A stretch of 6,398 nt of DNA from Bacteroidetes bacterium 4572_112 (GTDB lineage Bacteria > Bacteroidota > Bacteroidia > Bacteroidales > UBA1556), in the NCBI GenBank assembly GCA_002254285.1, contig NIUZ01000103.1, positions 1-6,398 of the forward strand, in the 5' to 3' direction. Both the position numbers and the translations under genes were made by a program. This document shows, one piece after another, positions 1 to 6,055 of this stretch. How positions within the stretch are numbered: the first letter of the stretch is position 1; each line of letters opens with the position of its first letter. The notes under the pieces are model-generated. The model saw only the letters and a program-made list of their open reading frames with translations. It was not told the origin of the DNA and made no database searches.

Positions 1-57
1 GTACTGAGCATGTCGAAGTATAGCTATGGAAATAATTTTTAACGCAGTAATAGGGAA

Positions 58-74
58 ATATAAACGATTTATAT
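58..74. repeat. Short perfect inverted repeat
   Basis: ATATAAA and TTTATAT form a perfect 7-bp dyad around the 3-base centre CGA. It could be an operator-like site or a weak AT hairpin. It lies about 200 bp beyond the stop of the channel gene, and no adjacent start codon in the window ties it to a gene. Confidence 0.35.
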
Positions 75-81
75 GGCGTGT

Positions 82-102
82 TTTGGTATTAATTTGGTAT
101 TA
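82..102. repeat. Tandem direct repeat TTTGGTATTA x2
   Basis: The 10-mer TTTGGTATTA occurs at 82-91 and again at 93-102, an 11-bp period, which is close to one helical turn. This spacing is compatible with a two-site protein-binding element but may be chance in AT-rich DNA. Confidence 0.35.
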
Positions 103-273
103 TTCAACGTTCAAGGATATTAAATGCTAATACCTGTAAACATAACACACACATCATTACACACACCCTCTAAAACAACCTTGTTTGTCAATTTTTTTTG
201 ATAAGACGGAACAACAAACCCAAAACCAGAAATCATCCACTTAAACACAGCAAGCATACAATTAACATAATTA

Positions 274-1329
274 CTAAACAACTCTCCCCTCTTTAACGCC
301 AAATATAGTTTCTACTTCTTTTTTAGAATATCCGTCAGAAATCATTAGCACATAATCTCCCACAAGAATTTTGGTTTCATCAGCAGGGTTTTTCATCAAC
401 GTACGCTTACCTTCCACCAAACGGCTAAGGCCAACAATAATGGCATTAAAGTCTTTTTTAGCGGTTACAAACAAATCAAAATATTCCATACCCACATATG
501 GATTAGTTTTAATAACCTCAAACTCTAAGAAATCGTATTCATCAATTTGATCTGAGGTAGCGATAATATCTTCAGTATATGCAGCCACATCTGGCTCAAA
601 AATATAACTAGCAACAAGCTTAGAGGCAATCTCATTCTTAGAGATTACATAACTCGTTCCTATGGTTTCATATGTTTCTTTAAGATCAGGGTTATTTAGC
701 GATACCACATAATTTACGTCAGCATAGTGCTTCTTTAGATTTACCAAATACACCAAAGTATCGGTATCATCATCGAAATTCACAAATACAGTAGATGCTT
801 TATTGATATTGGCCTTTTCTAATTCGTCAAAATTCTTATAATCAGAATATAGAACAAATATATTGTCATTATTATAAAGCGCTTTTATGGCATCCACATC
901 ATCTTTCTTATCGGTAATAATAGCTATCTTATTATTTGCTTTAAGAATTTGATCGGCAACATATTGCCCAAATTTATTATATCCAAAAATCACAAAATGT
1001 TTTTCGAATTCTGTTCCAAAGTGTCCATTATTCTTGAGTTCCATATAATTCTGAATTTTATTTGTTAGTCGACTGATAAAAAATCCAAGCACTCCAAGGC
1101 TTGATATTACAAAAAATAGCGATATTATTTTCCCTCCTGTGGTTACAGGAAAATAGTCGCCATAACCAACCGTGGTAAGTGTAATAATTGCATACCACAG
1201 CACATCACCAAGGTTTTTGATACTTCCAGAATCATCGCCCTTTTCGAAGCTAACAAGTAGCATGGAAAAAACTATGAATAAAAGGAATCCAATAACAGTG
1301 ATGAGTGTATTCGTTCGTTTTGAAAACAT
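274..1329 (-). CDS. Two-TM potassium channel with RCK (TrkA-N/TrkA-C) domain
   Basis: This 351-residue protein is an inner-membrane K+ channel subunit of the Kch/MthK type, expected to form tetramers. TM1 is about residues 8-28, a pore helix follows at 40-52, the selectivity filter TVGYGD is at 53-58, and TM2 is about 67-88. The cytosolic part starts with a Rossmann RCK-N domain (about 111-245) with glycine motif GYNKFG at 116-121 and an acid (D140) at the end of the second strand, where a nucleotide ribose is usually held. An RCK-C lobe follows at about 266-345. The length and order are complete for the family. The start is 4 bp after the AdoMet decarboxylase stop, so the two are almost certainly cotranscribed. 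Family membership is very secure. The gating ligand is unknown; the operon context suggests a polyamine link, which is inference. Confidence 0.95.
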   Translation of the reverse strand: MFSKRTNTLITVIGFLLFIVFSMLLVSFEKGDDSGSIKNLGDVLWYAIITLTTVGYGDYFPVTTGGKIISLFFVISSLGVLGFFISRLTNKIQNYMELKNNGHFGTEFEKHFVIFGYNKFGQYVADQILKANNKIAIITDKKDDVDAIKALYNNDNIFVLYSDYKNFDELEKANINKASTVFVNFDDDTDTLVYLVNLKKHYADVNYVVSLNNPDLKETYETIGTSYVISKNEIASKLVASYIFEPDVAAYTEDIIATSDQIDEYDFLEFEVIKTNPYVGMEYFDLFVTAKKDFNAIIVGLSRLVEGKRTLMKNPADETKILVGDYVLMISDGYSKKEVETIFGVKEGRVV

Positions 1330-1333
1330 AAAA

Positions 1334-1666
1334 TTATGGTTTTGATATTTGTTCTTCGGTATTGCTATGAGTAATATTAGCCTCTGTTAGCCAAGCTTCA
1401 ACCTCCGCCACAAAGCGCTTATTCATTGCCTCATTACAGCTACTAAGCTCTATATAAGAGTTGTTTTGCTCAGGAAAAGTATGCAAAGCTAAATGGCTTT
1501 CTGCCAACAGCCACAAACAAGTATATCCCTGAGGAACAAAGCTATGCTCAATAAAATTAAGCACATTATATTCCGATTTGCGCAAAAGTTCTCTCAATTT
1601 AGGAAGCAGCAGATATGTATCTGTGCTATTTATCCAAATTTTGTAATTATATATTATTGCATTCAT
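1334..1666 (-). CDS. speD: S-adenosylmethionine decarboxylase proenzyme, short bacterial class 1B type
   Basis: The enzyme decarboxylates AdoMet to give the aminopropyl donor for polyamine synthesis. It is a self-cleaving pyruvoyl enzyme. In the 110-residue product the motif AESHLALHTFPE places the cleavage between E56 and S57, S57 becoming the pyruvoyl group. H62 (S+5) and C77 (S+20) sit at exactly the offsets of the known processing histidine and catalytic cysteine (S63, H68, C83 in the Thermotoga maritima enzyme). The frame is open up to an ATG at 1732 (132 residues). I choose the ATG at 1666 because MNAIIYNYKIWINSTD then aligns residue for residue with the usual N-terminus, and the extra 22 residues match nothing I know. 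No Shine-Dalgarno is seen before either start. The gene is separated from the aminopropyltransferase gene by about 395 bp and sits 4 bp before the channel gene. Confidence 0.9.
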   Translation of the reverse strand: MNAIIYNYKIWINSTDTYLLLPKLRELLRKSEYNVLNFIEHSFVPQGYTCLWLLAESHLALHTFPEQNNSYIELSSCNEAMNKRFVAEVEAWLTEANITHSNTEEQISKP

Positions 1667-1748
1667 TATTAAATAATTTCTATTAATTCTTTTCTTTACC
1701 AAATAAAACACATCATATTGAAATTGACTCAAAATATCATTTTGTCAT

Positions 1749-1783
1749 AATTTTTGGCTTCGCTATCAAAAATTTCGCCAAAA
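1749..1783. repeat. Overlapping, mutually exclusive hairpins upstream of speD
   Basis: Two stems share bases and cannot form together. AATTTTTG (1749-1756) pairs with CAAAAATT (1767-1774), 8 bp. TTTTGGC (1752-1758) pairs with GCCAAAA (1777-1783), 7 bp. They lie about 80-120 bp before the chosen speD start, so they could be in its leader. A simple dispersed repeat is an equally good explanation. Confidence 0.4.
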
Positions 1784-1802
1784 CGACCACTATTTTATAA
1801 TC

Positions 1803-1828
1803 TAGCCCAGACCTAAAGGACTGGGCTA
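1803..1828. other. GC-rich hairpin, possible terminator
   Basis: TAGCCCAG (1803-1810) and CTGGGCTA (1821-1828) are perfect 8-bp arms around a 10-base loop that itself contains a CCT/AGG pairing. No run of T follows on either strand, so it is not a classical intrinsic terminator. It may still end or stabilise the minus-strand transcript from the aminopropyltransferase gene, whose stop is about 230 bp upstream in that direction. Confidence 0.45.
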
Positions 1829-1942
1829 TTAAATTCCAATAAATTAAAAACCCAATACTAATTTCCAAATGATGTAATTATATTCTAATAATTCTTTTCT
1901 TCAACAATTAAACATAAATAAAGATCCCTGTTGCCTCATTAA

Positions 1943-2057
1943 GACTGATCAAAAAGGCCAAGTTCAAGGCTTTCAAATTTTGTAAAGCGCAGTATACGCT
2001 AGTATATGAGCATTTACCAAATTTGTATAAGACCTCAATTGGGCTTTTTCATCAGTC
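1943..2057. repeat. Three-tier long palindromic element, copy 1
   Basis: This 115-bp element folds symmetrically about position 2000. The outer arms 1943-1959 and 2041-2057 match at 15 of 17 positions, the middle arms 1974-1986 and 2013-2025 at 12 of 13, and the apical stem TATAC/GTATA (1993-1997, 2002-2006) is perfect around the loop GCTA. On the minus strand the element begins 4 bp after the stop of the aminopropyltransferase gene and ends with GGCCTTTTTGATC, so it could act as a 3' end or terminator. It shares sequence with the element at 4548-4654. A MITE-like dispersed repeat or a structured RNA are both possible. Confidence 0.75.
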
Positions 2058-2061
2058 GATT

Positions 2062-3600
2062 CTAATACAAATCCCAGTTGCCTTGCAAATAATACCTATA
2101 CAACACAGGGTCGTGAATCTTATTAATCAATACCGTATCTCTATGACCAGGTATAATATTTTTACCAAAATTAGTCATCATTTGCATGGCATCATTATTT
2201 ATCCACTGAGTTTCTATTCCTTCAAAATCGATATTTCGTGCATTATGCAAAAGCTGCTCTTTACTAACTCCTTTGGCTCCTAATATCCAGCCCCATTCAC
2301 CAAGCGTAATAATCTGATTGTGCATTGCCAAGGTAGAAAAACCAGCTTTAGCAATGGTATAATCAATACAATTATAAGCCTGTGTTGCAAAATATGGGCT
2401 TCCAGCTTGGGTAATTATCATTCCATTTGGACGAAGATGCATATAGCAAAGCTTATAAAACTCATAAGAATAAAGTCTGCCAAGTTCCACAGTACGTGGG
2501 TCGGGCAAATCTACTATTATTACATCATAATACTCATTTATGGTATCCAAATATTTATATCCATCTTGGTTAATAATTCTAACTTTAGAATCGTGGAATG
2601 ACGACTTATTTATTTTACAAAGTATGGGATTATTCTTTCCCAAATTAGTCATTGCAGGGTCCAAATCCACAAGGGTAATATCTTTTACCGAAGGGTACTT
2701 TAATATCTCACGAACAGCACATCCGTCACCTCCACCCATCACTAGTACATTCTGAGGATGCTTCGCCATTTGCATTATTGGATGCACTATTGGCTCGTGA
2801 TACATTACCTCATCAAGCGAACTAAGCTGATGATTTCCATTAAGATACAGCCAATAATTATCTTTCCATTGTGTGATTACTATCTTCTGATATTGTGATT
2901 GTTCTTCATAAACTATCACATCGCGGTATTTTTTTTGCTCACCAAAAAGTATTATTGGTTTTGCGAAAATTGCTCCAATAATTATTACCGATACCATTGC
3001 AACAGCAGAAAGATTAAGCATTTTTCGAATACTACCTTTAAGAGCATCTTTCAAAAATATCATTAGCATTATGGCGATAATAAGATTCACCATACCAAGT
3101 ACAAATGGAGTATAAGTTAAACCCAAATATGGTAAGCCCACAAATGCGAAGAAAACTCCTCCCAAAAGGCTTCCGTAATAATCTTTTTCTATAACTGATG
3201 ATACATTTATATGCAAGCTTTCGAACTCATCATTCAGACGAATAACAATGGGGATTTCCATTCCAATAAATATACCGATTATTATACTCAAAGCATAAAT
3301 TACAAAGCCCTCATATTCAGTAAAGGCTGCTGTGGTATATGATAGAACGGAGGTATAGGAAACAAAAAATGAAAGAGCAAACTCAATTATGATGAATTTC
3401 ACTAAGAGATTGCCCTCAATATGACGCGTAAATCTACTACCAAGGCCCATGGAAAACATCATTACTGATATAATCATTGTCCACTGAATGACCGAATCAC
3501 CCAATAGATATGAAGCCAAGGTACCAAGAATATATTCTGCAACAATACCCGAAAGTCCTGTTGCAAAAAGTGCTAATTTTAGAATATTAGATTTAAGCAT
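2062..3600 (-). CDS. speE: Membrane-anchored spermidine-synthase-like aminopropyltransferase
   Basis: The 512-residue protein has an N-terminal membrane part (about seven hydrophobic segments within 9-214) followed by a full aminopropyltransferase domain. Catalytic-domain landmarks are YQ at 237-238, the strand with NGNHQLS and the DE (263-264) and YHE (267-269) pairs, the AdoMet-type loop GGGDG at 289-293, the acid D312 in VDLD, the QDG at 345-347 and VDLPDP at 363-368 with the likely catalytic D364. The proline in DLPDP replaces the Ser/Thr of soluble SpeE; I recall this as normal for the long membrane-bound subfamily. Expected reaction: transfer of aminopropyl from decarboxylated AdoMet to putrescine or another amine; the acceptor cannot be read from the sequence. 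The ATG abuts the DUF350 stop (TAAATG), implying translational coupling. Length fits the subfamily. Confidence 0.93.
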   Translation of the reverse strand: MLKSNILKLALFATGLSGIVAEYILGTLASYLLGDSVIQWTMIISVMMFSMGLGSRFTRHIEGNLLVKFIIIEFALSFFVSYTSVLSYTTAAFTEYEGFVIYALSIIIGIFIGMEIPIVIRLNDEFESLHINVSSVIEKDYYGSLLGGVFFAFVGLPYLGLTYTPFVLGMVNLIIAIMLMIFLKDALKGSIRKMLNLSAVAMVSVIIIGAIFAKPIILFGEQKKYRDVIVYEEQSQYQKIVITQWKDNYWLYLNGNHQLSSLDEVMYHEPIVHPIMQMAKHPQNVLVMGGGDGCAVREILKYPSVKDITLVDLDPAMTNLGKNNPILCKINKSSFHDSKVRIINQDGYKYLDTINEYYDVIIVDLPDPRTVELGRLYSYEFYKLCYMHLRPNGMIITQAGSPYFATQAYNCIDYTIAKAGFSTLAMHNQIITLGEWGWILGAKGVSKEQLLHNARNIDFEGIETQWINNDAMQMMTNFGKNIIPGHRDTVLINKIHDPVLYRYYLQGNWDLY

Positions 3601-4467
3601 TTATAGCGACCAAGTAATTAGCACCGAGCCTCCTATATAGGCAAAAGCCTCAATAAGTCCAGCACCGATATTAGGTTTTTCTTGATTTATAAGCTCATCC
3701 GTTAATTTTTGCCCTGGTAAAAGAATTTTATCAGCAATAAATCTTGTTACAAAAAGGAAAACATATCCTATCAAAACATATTCTCCAACTTTAATTAAAG
3801 AAACATCCCATGAAACAAAACTACCCATCAAACTAAATCTGATAAGATTCGAGATTGCTATAATAGCACCTGCAAAACCAAGTCCAACAGCAACATTATC
3901 TTTCTCTATATGTTCATGAATATCATAAGAAGTAATTAAATTATATACTTTAGAAGTAATAACCATAATCACCTGACCTATTGCCCAAAATACTACTGAG
4001 GTAAGAATTCCGAACAAAAGAAAATCAGTTTCTCCTGTTACAGATCCATATATAATTAAACCTGATCCTATTGCACTTGCTGCCTCAATGGCACCAGTGC
4101 CTTCATTCTGATCTTCAATAATTTCTTTACGAACATCAAATTTATTGAGCACAAACTTATCGTTAATTATTGTGGAGATATTTAGCAGAATTATAGCCAA
4201 AGACCCATAAACAGCAATATCAATAATATCGATAATTAAACCATGCGAAGGGCCTACAATAGCACTTCCAATTGCTATTAATAATCCAACAAAATAGCCT
4301 GTATGCGCAATTGCAAAGGCAAAATTATCTTTAATAACCAATTCTGATTTCACATCAATCTTGGGATGAAATAATTGATAAACGTATTTACCAATTACGA
4401 ACATTATAAAAGTTGCCGTTAGATAAACTGCTGGCTCTAGTATATAATCTATATTTGTATCTGTCAT
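3601..4467 (-). CDS. DUF350 membrane protein (YjfL-like), duplicated
   Basis: This 288-residue integral membrane protein has about eight hydrophobic helices (roughly 12-32, 50-71, 79-101, 126-146, 149-171, 190-213, 224-246, 266-286). It consists of two similar halves: KDN at 46-48 and again at 189-191, each opening a helix with small residues, and an I-x-DK loop (101-104, 244-247) leading to a GA-x-IEA or GAG-x-IEA helix (about 124-129, 267-273). This is the arrangement of the DUF350 family, to which E. coli YjfL belongs. The biochemical role of the family is not established as far as I know. Its stop codon touches the start of the aminopropyltransferase gene, so the two products are probably made together and may act as a membrane complex. 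The start ATG is preceded by an A-rich stretch without a Shine-Dalgarno. Confidence 0.88.
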   Translation of the reverse strand: MTDTNIDYILEPAVYLTATFIMFVIGKYVYQLFHPKIDVKSELVIKDNFAFAIAHTGYFVGLLIAIGSAIVGPSHGLIIDIIDIAVYGSLAIILLNISTIINDKFVLNKFDVRKEIIEDQNEGTGAIEAASAIGSGLIIYGSVTGETDFLLFGILTSVVFWAIGQVIMVITSKVYNLITSYDIHEHIEKDNVAVGLGFAGAIIAISNLIRFSLMGSFVSWDVSLIKVGEYVLIGYVFLFVTRFIADKILLPGQKLTDELINQEKPNIGAGLIEAFAYIGGSVLITWSL

Positions 4468-4547
4468 GTTTTCTGAATTTCTTTATTAAAATATGGATAA
4501 AAGACTATTTGTGGCCTCTTAAAACATCATTATTTCAAATCTCTGAT

Positions 4548-4654
4548 AAGAAGGCGTCAACGACAAGGCTTTTGAAATTTTTGATACCAAGGAACTTACG
4601 CTTTGTAAATGACTGTTTCAAAAACAAAAATAACGAAGTATTTGACGTTTTCTT
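4548..4654. repeat. Three-tier long palindromic element, copy 2
   Basis: This 107-bp element is centred at about 4601. The outer arms 4548-4560 and 4642-4654 match at 11 of 13 positions, the middle arms 4578-4587 and 4615-4624 at 9 of 10, and the apical stem TTAC/GTAA (4596-4599, 4605-4608) encloses GCTTT. It shares CTGAT, AAGGC, CAAGGCTTT and a TACGCT..GTA.ATGA core with the element at 1943-2057. On the minus strand it starts 7 bp after the lipoprotein stop and fills most of the gap before the DUF350 gene. Confidence 0.72.
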
Positions 4655-4659
4655 GCAAA
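4625..4659 (-). promoter_or_regulatory. Possible Bacteroidota-type promoter for DUF350 and speE genes
   Basis: On the minus strand TTTG (4656-4659) is followed after 23 bases by TATTTTTG (4625-4632), which fits the TAnnTTTG box described for Bacteroidota, with spacing at the upper limit. It would fire toward the DUF350 gene about 160 bp away. The site overlaps the right arm of the palindromic element, and short AT-rich matches occur by chance, so this is tentative. Confidence 0.25.
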
Positions 4660-4661
4660 AA

Positions 4662-5396
4662 CTATTTGCCGGATCCGCCGCCTCTTGAGCGACTACGCGA
4701 CTGACTATAGCGTGAAGAAGTACGCGATTTGCGAGAAGTACTTTGGCTTACACGGCTTCTCACCTTACTTTTAAAAGAAGATGGACGCTTATTCCAGCGT
4801 GAGTTTGTTCTGCTTTTATTATAAGAGCTATTTGTACCGTATGTACGAGCACCATTATGACCATAATAGGGCTGACGTCCATAATAATTGCTTCTATAGT
4901 TACTGTAATAACCTCTAGAAACAGGGTACATACTCATGCGAAACATAGAGCTCATAAACATATACTGACCATAGAAAGCCCAGAAACTACCTCCATTACT
5001 TCGCTGTTGCCAATGACCATATTTTTCGTTGCCCACATAGTTGGAATATCCGGCTGGGCTAACAGCCTTGGTTACCACACCGTCTTTTTTGGAAGCCACT
5101 TCCATTCCCATATCATCTTGATGCTGCTTGAAAAGCACATCAGAAACAACATACCAAGGAGTGATTTCAGAAGTAACGGTATCTACACCATCTTTTAGGA
5201 TTTGATATTGATGCTTATAGGCATCTTCATCCTCAAAATAATCCATATCGTAAAGTATAATTACGAATGAATTTAGATTACTCATATCCTTAATTAGTGT
5301 ATCAATGGGGCTTTTTACAAATTTCTTTGTATCGGAGCCACATGCCACAAGGATAAATGTTAGTAATGCTATCGAAACGTATTTTAATGTTCGCAT
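4662..5396 (-). CDS. Putative lipoprotein with Arg/Ser/Tyr-rich tail ending GGGSGK
   Basis: The 244-residue product begins with a short basic end, a hydrophobic stretch and the lipobox LVAC, so C19 should be lipidated after signal peptidase II cleavage; the protein is then envelope-exposed. Residues about 30-110 look like a small folded region. A motif block follows at 113-152, with PAGYSNYVGN, KYGHW and a GGSFW-x-FYGQY stretch rich in aromatic residues. From 155 to the end the chain is low complexity, first Tyr/Asn/Arg, then Arg/Ser repeats, closing with RGGGSGK. The layout (lipobox, aromatic block, Gly/Ser/Arg tail) recalls the DUF4247 lipoproteins, and more loosely YjfM/YgiB (DUF1190), that accompany DUF350 or ATP-grasp genes. 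I base that on memory of layout, not alignment. It lies 59 bp after the DUF4178 gene. Function unknown. Confidence 0.8.
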   Translation of the reverse strand: MRTLKYVSIALLTFILVACGSDTKKFVKSPIDTLIKDMSNLNSFVIILYDMDYFEDEDAYKHQYQILKDGVDTVTSEITPWYVVSDVLFKQHQDDMGMEVASKKDGVVTKAVSPAGYSNYVGNEKYGHWQQRSNGGSFWAFYGQYMFMSSMFRMSMYPVSRGYYSNYRSNYYGRQPYYGHNGARTYGTNSSYNKSRTNSRWNKRPSSFKSKVRSRVSQSTSRKSRTSSRYSQSRSRSRGGGSGK

Positions 5397-5455
5397 AAAT
5401 TTATTTATTTTTCTGTAATTTTTATATGTTAGTTTTCTAAAGAAAATATGTTCAA

Positions 5456-5998
5456 TTATTTTGGCAGAATATTAGAAATCTCAAACTCCTTAATTGTAAA
5501 GCCTGCTGCAGCTTCAAATTCTTTTTCATCCCACTGCTCTACACAGATATATAATTCCTCGCTATCATCGTAATAATCCCATGAAATGAATTCATCCCAA
5601 TCACTGGCATCATTACTAATATCGCGGAAATATCCTGGAGATTCTTTTTCTAGGAAATATTTTTTGCCTTCGTACATAATTTCGCGAGGAGCCTCGTTAA
5701 ATTTCATAATACTATCGGCCACATCGGTATCAATTTTACGAAGTTTAATCTTTTTTGTCATCATAAGGTTCAGCTCATCATCTTCTTCTACGGATAGAAA
5801 AAGAGTTTCTTCACCATTTGAGATTTTATACTCTTTGGAAAAGAAATTCTCGCCCCAGTCGTATTCATACTCCTCCTTTACCTCCCAGGTTGTCATATTA
5901 TATTCAAAAACAAAACCCTGTGCTAGGTCTGATACTGTGATATTTGAAGGATCGTAACTAGGTTCGTCCTTCTTTTTAAACATGCTGAATAGTCCCAT
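5456..5998 (-). CDS. DUF4178-type acidic protein
   Basis: This 180-residue protein has no signal peptide or transmembrane helix and should be cytosolic; its start MGLFSMFKKK could form a short amphipathic, membrane-touching helix. It is very acidic. Two related units can be seen: about 24-75 (a W-x-V strand, an EY-x-I strand, then LFLSVEED) and about 107-160 (a YFL strand, the aromatic FISWDYYDD stretch, then LYICVEQWDE), closing with EISNILP. This pattern of Trp, EY/EF and L-x-VE strands is what I know from DUF4178 domains, which recur beside DUF350 and spermidine-synthase genes. The function is not known. It is the second gene of the set, 57 bp after the small membrane protein and 59 bp before the lipoprotein. 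No Shine-Dalgarno is seen before the ATG. Confidence 0.82.
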   Translation of the reverse strand: MGLFSMFKKKDEPSYDPSNITVSDLAQGFVFEYNMTTWEVKEEYEYDWGENFFSKEYKISNGEETLFLSVEEDDELNLMMTKKIKLRKIDTDVADSIMKFNEAPREIMYEGKKYFLEKESPGYFRDISNDASDWDEFISWDYYDDSEELYICVEQWDEKEFEAAAGFTIKEFEISNILPK

Positions 5999-6055
5999 TG
6001 TATTATGTTTAATATTATTAGAAGCCTATTCAAAGGCCAATGTGCTTAGTGATTT

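Larger units (their letters stand above)
1..273. other. Gene-free left flank downstream of the K+ channel gene
   Basis: I see no convincing gene here. The minus strand carries an open frame of about 60 codons that starts inside the channel gene (near 302) and ends at 120, but its product is cysteine- and valine-rich without any family resemblance, so I do not call it. The plus strand is strikingly A/C-rich around 145-180 with CACACA runs. At 1-20 there is a short dyad, TACT...AGTA, around GAGCATGTCGA; this CTGAGC/TCGAAG pair resembles dispersed hairpin elements and may be the cut edge of one. No clean terminator for the channel gene is visible. Confidence 0.5.
1667..2061. other. Gene-free interval between aminopropyltransferase and speD genes
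   Basis: No open frame here looks like a gene on either strand apart from a possible 22-codon N-terminal extension of speD (1667-1732). From right to left the interval holds the long palindromic element at 1943-2057, an AT-rich stretch, a GC-rich hairpin at 1803-1828 and overlapping hairpins at 1749-1783. I found no match to the Bacteroidota TAnnTTTG promoter box on the minus strand. The length and the hairpins suggest that speD and the channel gene form their own transcription unit or are expressed at a different level from the upstream genes. Confidence 0.5.

Noticed and set aside
1..42. A plus-strand open frame at the left edge that ends at TAA (40-42)
   Set aside because: Only 13 codons are visible and they coincide with the repeat-like CTGAGC/TCGAAG motif.
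120..302. A 60-codon minus-strand frame overlapping the end of the channel gene
   Set aside because: It starts inside a secure gene in another frame, has no family resemblance, and its Val/Cys/Gly content follows from the local GT-rich strand composition.
1667..1732. A 22-residue N-terminal extension of speD from an upstream ATG
   Set aside because: The shorter start aligns exactly with the family N-terminus; the extension matches nothing and neither start has a Shine-Dalgarno to decide otherwise.
2023..2755. Several plus-strand frames of 70-95 codons across the aminopropyltransferase gene
   Set aside because: They are antisense shadows of a gene with clear catalytic motifs and show no protein-like pattern.
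4413..5198. Plus-strand frames over the palindromic element and the lipoprotein gene
   Set aside because: One spans the palindrome and ends inside the lipoprotein gene; the other is the antisense of the lipoprotein gene. Neither has recognisable motifs.
5586..5957. A 123-codon plus-strand frame rich in serine
   Set aside because: It is the reverse complement of the acidic DUF4178 gene; the serine runs are the antisense of Asp/Glu codons.
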